DNA of 64,000 bases from Panaeolus papilionaceus (Eukaryota; Basidiomycota; Agaricomycetes; Agaricales). Both the position numbers and the translations under genes were made by a program. Position 1 is the first letter of the stretch. The number at the start of each line of letters is the position of its first letter. The notes under the pieces are model-generated. The model ran no database searches, had not been told where the DNA came from, and worked only from the letters and a program-made list of their open reading frames with translations. Shown here in pieces: positions 25,086-37,391 of the stretch. The stretch lies in NCBI GenBank assembly GCA_015501605.1, contig JADNRZ010000008.1:372001-436000 (forward strand). Reading direction: 5' to 3'.

Positions 25086-27183
25086 TTAGGGCTTGACCTT
25101 GCCGATGACGGTGTCAGGAGCGTATCTGGGGATGACCTTGGGGTCGTGAAGCATGTTGAACTCCTCGGTGGCATCGCGACCAGCGTACAAAAGGATGGCC
25201 TTCTCGCCTCCGGGGTGGTCAGCGAGGAACTGTTAAGAAATGTGTCAATTATTGCAAGACGATCAAGTTAGTTAAATGGCACTTACACCAGTGACATCGA
25301 GGACCTGGCCGTCAATGACGACCCAGACATCGTCCTTCTTGTTGTGCTTGGCGACCTCAGCGAGAGTGTATTCTCCAGACGCAGCCTTAGCAGCGGGAGC
25401 GGCCGCAGCAGGGGCAGCAGCAGGTGAAGGAGCTGATGAGCCACCGAGCTGGCCAGCAAGAGCACCGAGACGACCACCAGCCTTCTGAACGGCAGCGGAA
25501 GTTGTCTGGAGGGTGTAGGCAGCAGCGGAGTCACCAGAGACACGTCCAAAGACGACACATCCGAGAAGGGAAGATCCACCAAGACGGTTTGCACCGTGGA
25601 CACCACCAGCAACCTCACCAGCAGCGAAGAGACCAGGGATGGGCTTGCCAGACTTATCGAGGACACGGGACTCGGGGTCGATCTCGAGACCACCCATCGT
25701 GTAGTGGAGGACGGGGGTCATGATGGCAACATGGAAGAAGTCGTCGAACTTCCACTCTCCTTGGAAGAACTAAGTAATAGGATTGATCAATTTATGTATT
25801 TCAGAAAATGGAGTCTTTCAAGATTTACCTTCTTGCCGAAAGGATCCTTCTGGGTGCGGACGCTGACGTTGTAATCATCGAAGGTCTTCCTGAGGACGTC
25901 AGGGGCGAGACCGAACTCCTTAGCAAGAGCCTCTCCACTGTCGAAGCGCTTCATGAGACCACGGCCGACGTAGTGCTTGCAATGCCACTCAATCTCCTTG
26001 GATGCTTGACCGTTAAGAACAAGGCGGATGGGGTACTAATGAAAGTGCGATATTGAGAAAACGAACACCTAACGCTTAACAGCAGTGATCTCACCTTCTT
26101 GTTCTCCCAAATCTTGCCAGTGACGTAGTCACGGTGCTGGAGCTCATCAACGAAACGCTTGCCAGTGTTGTCGAGGAGGAGACCGCCAACACCACGGAGG
26201 GCCTCAGCAGCCAAGAACTTGACTTTAGCGTCTGGCTCGTTGGGGTCAACCAAACCTGTGGGGTGGACCTGAACCTTCTCGAGATCGACGGCGCTGGCAC
26301 CGATGTGCATGGCGAGCTTCTGTCCATCACCAGTGCAGTGCTCTCCGTTGGTAGTGGGGAGATCCCAGTATTCGGGACGATGCTTCTTGAGGAGGGAGTC
26401 TTCAGTGAAGTCGGCAGCATAACCACCAGTGGCGAGGATGACGGAACCGTATGCGGTCTCGGTCTTGCCCTTGTATTGGTACTCAGTACCGATAACGGCG
26501 CCAGACTCGTCCTTGATGAGCTTGCTGACGCGAGCCTTCTTCAAGATCTTAACACGTTCAGGGTTGCTGACGGCAAGATCCTCAAGACGCTCCATCTGGG
26601 CGTAGGTGATAACCTGGGGAAGATTCCTAGTGAATACAACATTGGGATATAATGCGGGAAAAGAGTCCGTACCATTCCGGGGAACTGAGCATCACCACGG
26701 TGCGTACGGGGTTGGCTGTGGCCACCTAGACGGGAGACCTTGGAGAGGTCAAGACCGAACTTGTCCTGGAGCCAGTTGACAGCGTCTCCTGAACGACCGG
26801 TAAGAACCTGGATAAGATCATCACGAGCTAGGTCGCGAGCCTGGAATCATGAAGACAAAAGGTTAAACATAAATGCAAAAGGAGTAACTCATTCCGGTTA
26901 CTCACGGATTTCTTGGTGTCCTCAAAGAAGATTTGGGCGCTATCAGGAATCTTAAGGTCGCGCTGGGTGTTAGTCCCAGCACCGTTGATACCAGAGGTAG
27001 CTTTGGTAGAGTTTCCACCCATGAAACTAATATAATTATGAGAAGATGTCGAAAGATGATGTTGAGTAAAGTAATAACAAACCCCTGCTTATCGAGAAGG
27101 AGAACATTGGCACCACGCTCGAGAAGAGTGTGGGCAGCAGATAGACCGGCGAGACCGCCTCCGACGACGATGACTTGTGCCAT
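25086..27183 (-). CDS. Soluble fumarate reductase with C-terminal cytochrome b5 domain
   Basis: About five exons. Residues 1-30 form the FAD-binding fold ([19 protein letters not shown]), followed by [16 protein letters not shown] and the capping domain. Flavocytochrome c / OSM1-type signatures are present: [54 protein letters not shown] and [18 protein letters not shown]. An alanine/proline hinge then leads to a cytochrome b5 domain ([19 protein letters not shown]) with its heme histidines in HPGG and MLHD. Fumarate is reduced to succinate with electrons from reduced cofactors, helping regenerate FAD or NAD+ when oxygen is low. No mitochondrial presequence is visible. Strong codon bias suggests high expression. 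Confidence 0.93.
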
Positions 27184-27971
27184 TTTAATGTTAAGTACAG
27201 GAGTGGATGGAGGTGGATGGATGAGAGGTAGAGAGAGAGCCAGGTAGAACTGAACAGCGTCTTATATGGTTGGCTATCACGGGCTAGCCAGTCCCGAGTC
27301 TTTTCCCATGTGATTTTCAATCCTTTCTCGGCCAGTACTACCACGTCCCGGCCGACTCTTCACAGTTTTTGCTCAAAACATTTGTATTTTATTTACACCC
27401 TTTTCCAATCTATATCTCGAACAACACCGCATATCCGAAGTCTAGACGGAGGAAGAGTGGTAGTTTCCCAGTCTTTGCGGTGTTAACTCCCAACACCGAC
27501 GCCATACCACGGACCGTTTTGTTGCTCTATATGGTTTTTACTGGAAATAATCTATTGCGAAAATGCTCAAGAAATTTTGAATAAAATTTATCATTCGAGT
27601 CAATGTTAAATGTCTTCCGATTTGCATTAGAAAGACTCCGGATGTGATCTACATGTTATTCATTCCAGGACTCTGAGCGCTCTAGGTCTTGACTTGACTG
27701 AAGGATTTCCCCCGCATCCGGGGAACCAATCAGCGTTCCCCAATTGCCTTTGAGAAAACACATTTCAGCCTGGAGAATTTACTCCAGAAATGATTTCATT
27801 TGATCGGACCATGTTGGTCAAATTTCACCTGCTCCTGAATAGGAGGCGCTCGAACGGATCCCTTTGAACAATATCCGGGTAGCAAAATAAACGAACACCA
27901 GAAATAAGATTCACTTCAATAGATACAGGTCTCCTACTACTGGTATATCATGTTCATATCTCTAAATATAT
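27184..27971. other. Intergenic region upstream of the fumarate reductase gene
   Basis: This holds the fumarate reductase promoter, with pyrimidine/purine-rich tracts next to the start, and the 3' end of the kinase gene. No gene is seen. Confidence 0.5.
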
Positions 27972-29194
27972 TTATATCTTGCCGACGTAATCCTTGAGCA
28001 TACTGCAACACCGCTCAACTGCATCCGTCATCGAGATATTTAAGCTCTCTAAAAGAATCAATCCTTCGACCTTGTCTGTGGGTTCACCGTTGTGCACATC
28101 TCCATTCTCGAAGACTTCTTGGTGAGCCTCTAAATAGGCTGGGTATACAATATTCTCCCAATATTGCGGTGGGTCGCGCCATAGGGAACCCTCTGGGTCG
28201 GATTGAACTCCACGAGACCAAATCGGTTCAGTCGAACACCACGGATTCATGGATTCGCGCCAGGGAGCAAGATTGTGCAGACAATGACGGAAACAAGATG
28301 AGGCGGGCGCAAATAAGGAAGCACGGAATAGTTTCGCAAATGAGGGAGAACGGTCGTCAGTCTATGTTCAATTGACATCCCCCAAGGGGCACTCGAAGGT
28401 CGAGTAAGTGTGGACATATCATACCTGCAGTGTGATATCCATGTCGCTCGTGCCTTCTTTGTTTGAGGATGTCGTGAGGGACACGGAGCATTATGCGAAC
28501 GTCTAATTGATTGATGACTTCCTGGTGTGTTCGTGGCCATTTAGACGGGGTACGGGCAAAAAACACGGGCTTGTGCACACCTTATGCCAATATAGCAAGA
28601 ATCCATCAACTATTCCCCAGATAATCCTTTCTCCAGAAGCAGCCTTGGTTTGCTTTATTTTCTCGAATTCAGCAATCCATTTCTGGCGGACGTCTTCATC
28701 CACTCTGATTTCCTTCTGTTCGTTGAGATGATCGTGACTTCGATGATCAGGTGGAATAGCGCCAGTTCGTTTAATTTCCTTGAGAAAATTAACAAGACGA
28801 TCCCATGATATTGCGCCCGCTGGAGCATCCCAATCCTGAACCTGGTGCACAGGGTGAATGGGTACGAGTTCTTGGGGCTAGACAGATATATTGGAAAGGT
28901 TGTCTGTAGGTAAAATAGCAAGGAAGCATTGGTCGTTTACGTACAGGAGCAAAATCCTATCAAGGGCTATTAACGCCGGGTACAAGGGAGAGGCCAATGA
29001 ATCTTACATCTTGGTGGATGATAACGCTATCAGGTAGTAGACGATTGAGATGCTTAGCAAGTGTTGTTTTGCCAGAACAAGTTGCACCCCTGATAGAGTG
29101 AAGATGAGATTTGAAATTCAAGTAAAATAAGGAAATGAACAGACCCTACTCCTACCAAGATGACCTTGACGCGGTCATTACTCTCATGATGCAT
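27972..29194 (-). CDS. Nicotinamide riboside kinase, NRK1 family
   Basis: About six exons. Joining exon 1 (MHHESNDRVKVILVGVG) to exon 2 rebuilds the Walker A motif GGATCSGKTT. The substrate-proximal aspartates follow in VIIHQDDFAPP, then the family block QDWDAPAGAISWDRL and the phosphotransfer-side strand IWGIVDGFLLYW. A LID-type region QRRHERHGYHT comes next, and the C-terminal WENIVYPAYLEAHQEVF matches the human NRK1 region. It phosphorylates nicotinamide riboside to NMN in the cytosol (salvage route to NAD+). A 70-residue insert between the aspartate loop and the GIVDGF strand is predicted to be polar. The gene is divergent from the LEA-like gene, with 249 bp between starts. Confidence 0.87.
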
Positions 29195-29390
29195 GTTCGC
29201 GGTGAATTGAAGAAATAATTTGATCATCACACGAATAACTCGATCGAGATAAGATTGAACTTGACTTTTGACAGAAAGTCTCATCACATGACGTTTCAAG
29301 TGGTACTGGGAATGAGGAGACAAACGACGTCATGGAGTGAATAAGATGTACTCAATGCGTCATTCCTATCGACCTCACCCACTGAAATCA

Positions 29391-29397
29391 TATAAAT
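29391..29397 (+). promoter_or_regulatory. TATA-box candidate of the LEA-like gene
   Basis: TATAAAT lies 47 bp before the ATG at 29444, in the short space between this gene and the kinase gene. Confidence 0.45.
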
Positions 29398-29443
29398 TCA
29401 CCAATCTTGTCCTTCTCTTCCCAACACATCCATTCTTCCAACA

Positions 29444-30334
29444 ATGATTCGCCCTCAACATGTTCAATCGGTTGCTCGTGCTGCTCGGTCTGTACGTCCA
29501 ACACCAGCAATGGTATGTCTTTTCGATATCGGCATTAGGAGAATGATACTCACCTGCCCATGTTCCTTCAGAGAAAGCAAGGTTTGGCGACCCAAGTACC
29601 CCCGAGTCAAGTACCCCCACCCCAACCAACTCCTCCGAAAAGCGATAACACATTACTATACGCCGTGTTGGGTGTAGCTACCGTCGGTGCCGGGTACTAT
29701 GCTTTCTTCTCCGCTGACGAAGAAAAGCTGAGGCGCAAGGCCAAGGCAGACGAAGAGGAGTTTAAGCAGAAGGGTAGCGAGGCCATTGAAGCAGGCAAGG
29801 CTCGTGCTCAGGATGCTCTGCGTCAAGGTCAAATGAAGTACGATTCAGCCAAGGTATGTCTCGTCCGTATTTTCCAAAAGGGGTCCAAGTTAAATATCGC
29901 TACAGGACAAGTCAAAAGAGGCTATTGACACAGTCAAAGACAAAGCCGATGCTAACTTGCGTGAGGCACGAGCACAAGGTCGGAGTATCAAGGAAGACAT
30001 GGAAGACAAGTATGATGCCGCGAAAGGAGTTGCCAGGGATAGTTTGACCCGTGCCCGTGACTCCACCGAGAACTTATACCACGAAGCTCGATCTACGACG
30101 GAGAGTAAAGCAGGCTCGGTCAGAAACGCCGTCGACGAGAAGGGTGAAGAAGCCAAGAATTCATGGTTCAGCACTCTGGGATGGGGTCGCAACAAGGTCG
30201 ATGAAGGGAAAGCCAAGCTTGATGAAAATAGGGCGGATGTCGAGACCGAGGCAGATCGTCTGAAGAGAGAAGCGGCCCGGGGAGTAGCCAATGCTGCTCA
30301 AGATGTGCGGGTCCGCGCAGAGAAGCATGCTTAG
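29444..30334 (+). CDS. LEA-like, mitochondrial membrane-anchored protein
   Basis: Three exons. The N-terminus (MIRPQHVQSVARAARSVRPT) is rich in arginine and free of acidic residues, as in mitochondrial presequences. After a proline-rich linker (VPPSQVPPPQPTPPKS) comes one helix (LLYAVLGVATVGAGYYAFF). The remaining 190 residues are highly charged and alanine-rich with K/E/A/D periodicity (EEFKQKGSEAIEAGKARAQD, EDKYDAAKGVARDSL), typical of late-embryogenesis-abundant-like amphipathic helices. A probable role is in mitochondrial stress or desiccation protection, or inner-membrane scaffolding; this is inference from composition. No named orthologue recognised. Confidence 0.75.
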
Positions 30335-32046
30335 CCCTTTTCAAAGCCAGTTATCCTTCACCTTTACCGCCTAGTATCACCAATGTATCAGTATAATGCA
30401 AATCATATCTTCCTCGGACATTTAGAATCATATATAACCCTGGGTCTTCTTCAATTGGTGAACGGAGTGGCGAAGGATTAGGACTAGAAGTAACAACATA
30501 GCGTGCCAGAGTAAAACAAAAAATGTTCAAAGGAGGGTGGAGTGAGGAAATAATTCGTGCGTCCCACGAAAAAGACTGTAGAGGATGTTATTAGCGTACA
30601 CCACTGCCTTTTTGTTGTAATCTCGATGCTCGACGAAACTTGCAGGTAGGCGGAGTACAACAAGTAAAGCTCTCAAACATACACACCCTCTTCCTAGGCA
30701 TATTTTACTGAGAGCCAGTCAGGAGCATGTAGGGAACGAGTCTTTCACCCAAAGTGTGTGCCAAAATCTGCACCAAGTCAGATAAGTTTTCGCCTCGGAA
30801 ATTAGGTGTCTAAAAGCAGCAGTTGTGCGGCTGTAAGCGTTTCGTAGATATTCGCTTCCACGAGCAACAGATATGATGAACAAGACATGTGAGACGCGTC
30901 GGAAGGAAAAATGCGTATCTAGAGCTCCGTCACTCTTGACCTTTGATGAAAGAGTCATAATTGCACGCATTGCAAGATAGACATATTTTAGAAGAAAGCT
31001 TGGTTTTCTTGGGACAAGGAACTAAACAGAAGAAGGCCGTCCAAGGGCCATCCAAAGCATGGGTTTTGGCGTCTAGAATTAATAGAGCGGCGGATTGTCG
31101 CGTATATATTCCTGTCAGAGAAATAATGCGAACATGGCAGACAGGAGATGTTGCCGAGGGAGCACTGATAGACTGTAAGGATGACTGATGGTGCAAGTAC
31201 GACCCGTGCACATGTTGCAAGAAGCGAAAAATTGCACACGGCTGCTATGATGATGATTGAAAGACATTTGACGTACGTGTGTCGTGCATAGAACGAAGAA
31301 AAAAGCTACCCAAGGTTAGAGAACGAAAAGCAGAATCTAAACAATTTCATGGACGTTGCAAGGGAAGAAGACATCGGGTTGTGAGATAAAAGCCGCAAAT
31401 GCGCCTTTTCTCACGGATGTTGTCTCGAATCACAGTGTTCAACAAGCCATACTGGTCCACCTCACCTCCGCACCCAAGCTTTCATTCAAAGTCTATCAGA
31501 ATTCATAGACCCCACTCTTGGGATTAACCTGAATAAACTCGATATGAAAGTACAACTTTGACAGGCATGTTTGAATATTAATGATTTTCAGCTTTTTAGG
31601 TCGTGGAACTACCAATATACTCAGTTTTCTTGTGGATTCTCCGTCAAAAAATGTTTACAGCTGCCAATCTGTCTTATCTGGGAACTATCTTATTCATAAA
31701 GCTATGGAACCAGTCGCGTGCAATGAAAAGAAGCCGTCAGGAGGGAATGTCTCTCTGATCTGCCATTTGGTTGTCCTGATCGAACTGACTTTGGCCATCT
31801 ATACTCAGCTTGAGAATTTCTATCTTTCTGTCGTAAACCCGTGTCCATACTTGGTCCCTCGATGACATCTGGACTGATAGCTCCGCTTCCCCTTCTTAAC
31901 CTTGTTTCTCGCAAAGCCTCCGCTCTGAAATCATCCGTCATTGGCTTTAATACCTGACAGCTATTCCGTTTCTCGTTTTGCCCTCCCTCTCACCCCTCCC
32001 ACATCCTTCTGGCATAGATCACGCTCCTGCGCGTGTCTGTTCCAAT
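30335..32046. other. Intergenic region, 1.7 kb
   Basis: No supportable gene. A 36-codon minus-strand ORF at about 30701-30591 has a basic start and paired cysteines (CCTPPTCKFRR), but nothing confirms it. The last 100 bp before 32047 are pyrimidine-rich, as expected for the promoter of the second G-alpha gene. Confidence 0.45.
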
Positions 32047-34526
32047 ATGCCTGGGTTCTTTCGCCGCCGTTCTAACAATGAATTCAACGGTGATGACTCT
32101 GACCCACTCACCAATGTCATGCTTCCCTCTATTTACGAGACGCAGGAGGAGAGAGAGGCTCGTATCGCTATCCAGCTCGAGGAAAAGAAGCGGTCTGATG
32201 CTATCGATGAGGAAATCAACAGACAAAGGTTGGAAAACAAAAAGGCCCCAAGATGTGTTCGAGTCTTGCTTCTGGGTGTGTTTCTCCAACTCTACTTAAT
32301 GGTACATTTGATGACGTTTAATCTTATTGTCAAGGTCAAAGTGAATCAGGTATTTTATCCCACACGCCCCTGTTTTAATTGTCTGTGTTCACTTTGCTCA
32401 CTCAGGGAAATCCACTACACTGAAGAGTGAGTTTCGGCCATTGTGGCGACTTAACGTGACTGTGATAGAATACTGGAAACTGATAACAAATCACTGTTTC
32501 GGCTCCAATTCAACCCTTAGACTTCCAGCTAATTCACTCAGCAAAGGTATGTGATCTGTTTTGGGTCCAGATTTCGCTTCATTGAATGAATATCCCTACA
32601 ATAGGCGTTCCGGAACGAACGTGCCTCATGGCGGGCAGTTATCCAACTAAATATTGTGCGGTCAGTTCGACTTATCCTCGACACTATTACGGATGCACAT
32701 GAGCGGTCGTCGTCCCTCTATGAGGGGAGAAACGGACAATCAACAACGAATCCCTCAACTCCCAGAGTGACTCCCGAGCTTCTGAAGCTAAGAATGCGCT
32801 TGTTGCCTCTTCAGCAAGTCGAAGAAGCTCTCTTGCGCAAGATGACACCTGCAGGATCCGCCGAATTTGAAGCCACGCATCTTTCCCCAGCTACAAATTT
32901 ACCTTATCGAATACGCGGCGGAAAGTTCAAAGAGATTGCTATCAATTCAACAGCGCAATGGAAAGGGGCCTTCGGCCGGTTTCTAGCTACTGCCAGAGCC
33001 AGCATTGAGAGCGCAGCTCAAATCGACTTTGACGACGCCAACGATCCCGGTGTTATTCTTCACGCGTGCTCAGAGGATATCTTGCGCTTGTGGAAAGACC
33101 CTGTTGTGAACCAACTACTGAACATGCAACGTATTCATTTGGAATCCATGGCTGGCTTGTGAGTCGTTTTAGCCGGTTTGCTTCTTGTGATTTGCTTCGC
33201 TGAAACGAGGCGGCGCTTCCAAGCTTTCTGGATTCGATAGAACGGGTTACGGCGCTGCGTTATGTGCCAACTGATGGTAATTGTGTGTCTTTGATAGTTC
33301 GGGCATGGCTACTTACGACTTCTCTAGATGATATTCTGAGAGCTCGTTTGAAAACGTTGGGCGTTTCCGAGCATCGCTTTATGCTCAAAGCGGGTGCGTG
33401 TTTGATGGACTAGAGTGCTAAACTGTGTCCTGATGAAGAGTCAGGAAACATGGTCAGCCATGATTGGAGAATTTACGATGTTGGAGGTGCCAGGTCCTTG
33501 GTGAGGCTTGTTCGATATATTTGTCTCTAACCTTACCAACGAAACTCGTAATTCCTTTAGCGTGGTTCGTCTACCCACCTAAAACTATTACCCTCCTCCG
33601 CTTAACATATGGTTGATCTAGCTGCATGGGCACCGTATTTCGATAACATGGATGCCATCATCTTTCTAGCTCCAATATCAGGCTTCGATGAGGTGCACCG
33701 AATCTTACTCTTTCCCGATTACGAGCTAACAGTGCTGTGGAAATTTTAGGTGTTGTCAGAAGACACGAATGTGAACCGCTTGGTGAGTATTCTCTATTTC
33801 ACGGACCTGGATGAAATAAAATAAAAAGCCACATTCATTGTGCCTGTGACGGATACTGATGGGTTCGACCTCCCACAGGAAGATTCGTTTAAGCTCTGGG
33901 AAAAGATAATTTCGAATCCGTTACTGAAGGAAACACAAATTGTGCTGTTCCTGAACAAGATAGACTTGCTGAAAGGTATGTGCCATCATCAATCGTGGTA
34001 AAATTGGTCTCATACTGGGATTAGAAAAACTGCAAGCAGGGGTGCAATTTAATGAGTGGGTATTATCGTATCGCGACAAACCGAATGACTACGACTCTAT
34101 CGCACAATGTAAGTGGATCAATAAAAGCTGCCGATTCAATAGGTCCTCAATGAACATGCTGCTTAGATTTGAAGAAGAAATTTGGTGGGGCCGCCCCGTC
34201 TCCACAACATGAAAGTATTCCCACCTAACCGTCGAATAACTGCAGGTCTTTTACTCAAGCAACACACCCCTATCCCACGAGTATATTATTGTCACCTCAC
34301 ATCGATGACAGTGTGTAACCTTGACGGCTGGCTTTATATTTATACTGACTAGACATCTTTTCGGACATAGGACGCAAAGTCGACACAGCAAATCCTCGTG
34401 AATGGTACGTCATTTAAAACGTTTAGGGTGCTATTTCCATTGACCTGCTTCATATATCGATATGCGACCCATATAGTGAAGGACCTGGTCATTCGACAAA
34501 ACCTGCAATCCAGTAATTTGGTGTGA
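32047..34526 (+). CDS. Divergent heterotrimeric G-protein alpha subunit (paralog 2)
   Basis: At least twelve exons. Motifs: P-loop GQSESGKST, built from three exons including a 15-nt (32335-32349) and a 21-nt one (32406-32426); switch I RLKTLG; switch II DVGGARSLRAAW, needing a 4-nt exon (33561-33564); and an intact NKID in FLNKIDLLKEKL. The usual glutamine of DVGGQR is alanine, and the C-terminus ends SSNLV without a -4 cysteine. The N-terminus (MPGFFRRRSNN) lacks a myristoylation glycine but is basic. The helical domain is expanded with a serine/proline-rich insert. The TCAT region is poorly conserved (MTDAKSTQQ). Probably a slow or non-hydrolysing G-alpha-like switch; receptor coupling is doubtful. 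Confidence 0.87.
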
Positions 34527-35896
34527 CACGCCCTAACGGATACCACTACAATCCCTATGTGGCACTGTCTAAAGACCAGTTTCTACAGCCGACGTCAGCG
34601 TCACGTCTTTCGTTGTTACATGAACTCGAGGGTCTTTCTTGGTTGTGCCATCCACCCTAACCACTGTACCACTACCACTATCACCGTTACCACGAAACTA
34701 TTAGGTGTATGCATGCGAAGCGAAAAATCTTCGACATTCTTCATCTGGCATGTGGAGAGTAACCAGGGATACCTCTTATACCCATATCACTACTAATTTG
34801 CGTATATAACATGTACTAATGGCTAGTCCATTTAATCATTTTTCGATTCGGTTGCCGAGGGTTTGGTGTTGAAAAGGAGGCGATAGTAGAGAATGATCGA
34901 GTCTTGTGCCAGTAGGAAAGAAATTCTACGCCATCTTCCAAAGAGGCGTCTCCATTTACAATCCGGTCTCTAGTTAATTGCAGCCTAGGTATTCAGTGCG
35001 AAGGCGCTTGATTGATGAATTAGCGCTAAGAGACAGATATTCTAAGCATAATGTGCATCGCAAGAACTCACTTTATCGGGGTCATGTACGATATACTACT
35101 TGGTTACATGAGTCCAACGATCTGAATATGTAACTTTTATTATGTCGTCGTTGTGCGCACTACGGCGTTCCAGGTTGGTTTCTTTGTTGAATGTTAAGCT
35201 TACCGCGTAGGTACCCGCCTGTAGTACTATATGCCAGAGCATTTCACAGATGCCCGAACGGAATTGGGGTGCTTCTTGTTTACAGAATTTGATCTCCCGA
35301 GTCATCATTTTAAATCGCCTTCTCGTTTACCATTGACTCCAGGCTTAAGGCTACCCATATTTCGATGAGTCGCATGCTTACATCTGAATAGGCCCAGTCC
35401 ACAACTCCACAAATCGACCTATAGACGTATTTCCTTGTAAACGCGATCGATCCAAAGAATAGACCAAAGTATAGCGAGTCCATTTCCAACATGAATATAT
35501 TGAGTAGTGGTCGACAACGTGCAAAGTGTATCGAAATTCGAAGGGACAGTCTGTCATCGTGGGACAGTATTACATCATGTACAATTTCTGACCCCTGAAT
35601 GCCTGTTGACCGTAAGTCATCCGAACACGCAGACGTTGCATGTCCATCGCCTTTCACAACAAGCCGTCTGTCTGACTCTGTCAAAAACGTCACTGAGTTT
35701 CGTTACCGATCCCCACATACATAGGCTTGGGGCTTCATTTGCTGATCGTAAACAGACCGGAATTACTATTTCTGTTCAACCACGAGTGCACAACTTCCGA
35801 GTCACCACCAACCACCTGATTTCAATTCTCAACCCTTCAACGGCTTTTGATCAAACCAATTCCTTGAGTCGTATAATTTCCTGAACGTAGCGCGTC
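34527..35896. other. Intergenic region, 1.4 kb
   Basis: ORFs of 125-127 codons lie on opposite strands over 35310-35884. They overlap each other and lack motifs, so I do not call them. Nothing else is seen. Confidence 0.45.
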
Positions 35897-37136
35897 ATGG
35901 CATCAGAAGATCCCTTCGTCAATTTCTCTTGTCTCGATGAATTGATGCAAGTGATCTACCAAGGCCTTGAGAAGTTCGTTGTGATATCTTCAGTTTCCGA
36001 CAAATGGACTATTCATCTTGGCCTCAATGGTCATGCAGGCCGTTGGTGGTCGGGAAGCTGGGTGGACGAGGATATTCATAAGATACTAGTTAGTATCGAT
36101 TTTCCTTCAGTGGCAGTCATAACCATTCCGTTCTTCAACAATGACAACTTGCAAACCTTGCCTTGTTTTCGTATGACGATACACAGGGACCTAAATCATC
36201 GGACAAACTGCTAGAATCCTTTGCCGAAAAACTGGCGGAGCTGTTCATCCAGGGTGAACTCTGCGTTTCTGACTGGAGTCCCGAGAAAGGTGCGAGAATC
36301 AAGGTAATGTAGTTCCTTTACTAGCTGTCATCCCTTCTCTCCATTAACGATGATACACCCTTTGTCTGTCATGGGATTGTCCTTTGAATGCTAGCTAACA
36401 CTTGGGCCAACATCCAAGAAACCGATTCATATTGCCCTAACGGAGATGACATCCGCTGAGGCCGCCGCATATACTACGAAAATGTTCATCGAGGTAAGTA
36501 TGGAATGCATCCTTTTGTCTTGCTCAGACGAGTTGTGGGTGTGCACCGTGAAGCTTGGAGCCTCGAGGTCTGGAGCGGAAGTATGATTTGTACCTTGTTC
36601 ATTTCTTGTTCCAGATTGCTTTGCAGGCCCAGTCAAGGAAGTGCCAATTGTACCCATCAGCTGCGAGCACTGAAGCGACTCCGGTGGAGGTCGCGTATGT
36701 TCCGAGATCCAGAGCAAGTGCAGCTGGGTCTGCGACCGAAAACGGCGATGTGAAGGACAAATCAAGCGCGCACGGGCACCTGGGGGATCAGCATGTCGAT
36801 GTCAATTTATCAGGTAACGACGGTTCGCAGCCAAAATCGTCGTTGTTGGGGAGGACATCGAGTGCCGCTGATCGGAAAGCCAAGGCCGCAGCAGAAGAAA
36901 TCAAGTCTCGGAAGTCACAGGTGCAGGCTGCGAAACGGACAGCCTCACCCGTCGAGAGTAAGTATCATTTTTATTATTACCCGCTTTGAGTGAACAGTTT
37001 GTGATGAATTTATACATTGATAGAAACCGCGGGGCCGAGCCGACAACAACAGAAAGGAGCATCTTTGGCGAATCCCAATAAAAAGGCACGGAAGTATCAA
37101 GCCATTGAATTTGGAAGTGACGAAGATGACGATTGA
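35897..37136 (+). CDS. Putative PAXX, XRCC4-superfamily NHEJ factor
   Basis: Five exons (35897-36088, 36187-36303, 36395-36493, 36615-36957, 37024-37136) give 287 residues with all junctions in frame. Residues 1-145 read as an XRCC4-type head: short strands with WTIHLGLNGHAGRWW, then FAEKLAELFIQGELCVSDW, LTLGPTSKKPIHIALTEM and a helical run into FIEIALQAQSRK. This strand/helix order and spacing match human PAXX better than XLF. A disordered lysine-rich region follows. The extreme C-terminus is KKARKYQAIEFGSDEDDD: basic residues, an aromatic/hydrophobic core and an acid tail, resembling the PAXX tail that binds Ku70. The expected role is bridging Ku at DNA ends. The alternative is a Nej1/XLF-like protein. 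Confidence 0.55.
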
Positions 37137-37391
37137 AAGAGTCGATTTCAAGGCAGGGACAAGTCGATGTAATTATAAGATTCAAAATGAAAGACACGTT
37201 CAATGTTAATGATAAAATATCAGGAAAAGAATCGGAAAGGCGATAATTTGTCGGTTATAAGTAAAGTAATTTATTTACTCTGTTTGCCGGAAGATGCCGA
37301 ACATAGGTATTAATATTGACAAGGAATTTATTTATTGGTGACACGCTGACCCCGCTCAAACATTTTCTCTCCTTCCTTCTCTCTCTCACAA

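Noticed and set aside
26134..26652. 172-codon plus-strand ORF inside the fumarate reductase gene
   Set aside because: Antisense shadow of a strongly codon-biased gene; its residues mirror that gene and show no family motif.
30591..30701. 36-codon minus-strand ORF with paired cysteines
   Set aside because: Too short; no signal peptide, CaaX box or splice support.
35310..35884. Overlapping 127- and 125-codon ORFs on opposite strands
   Set aside because: No motifs, and both cannot be right; most likely chance.
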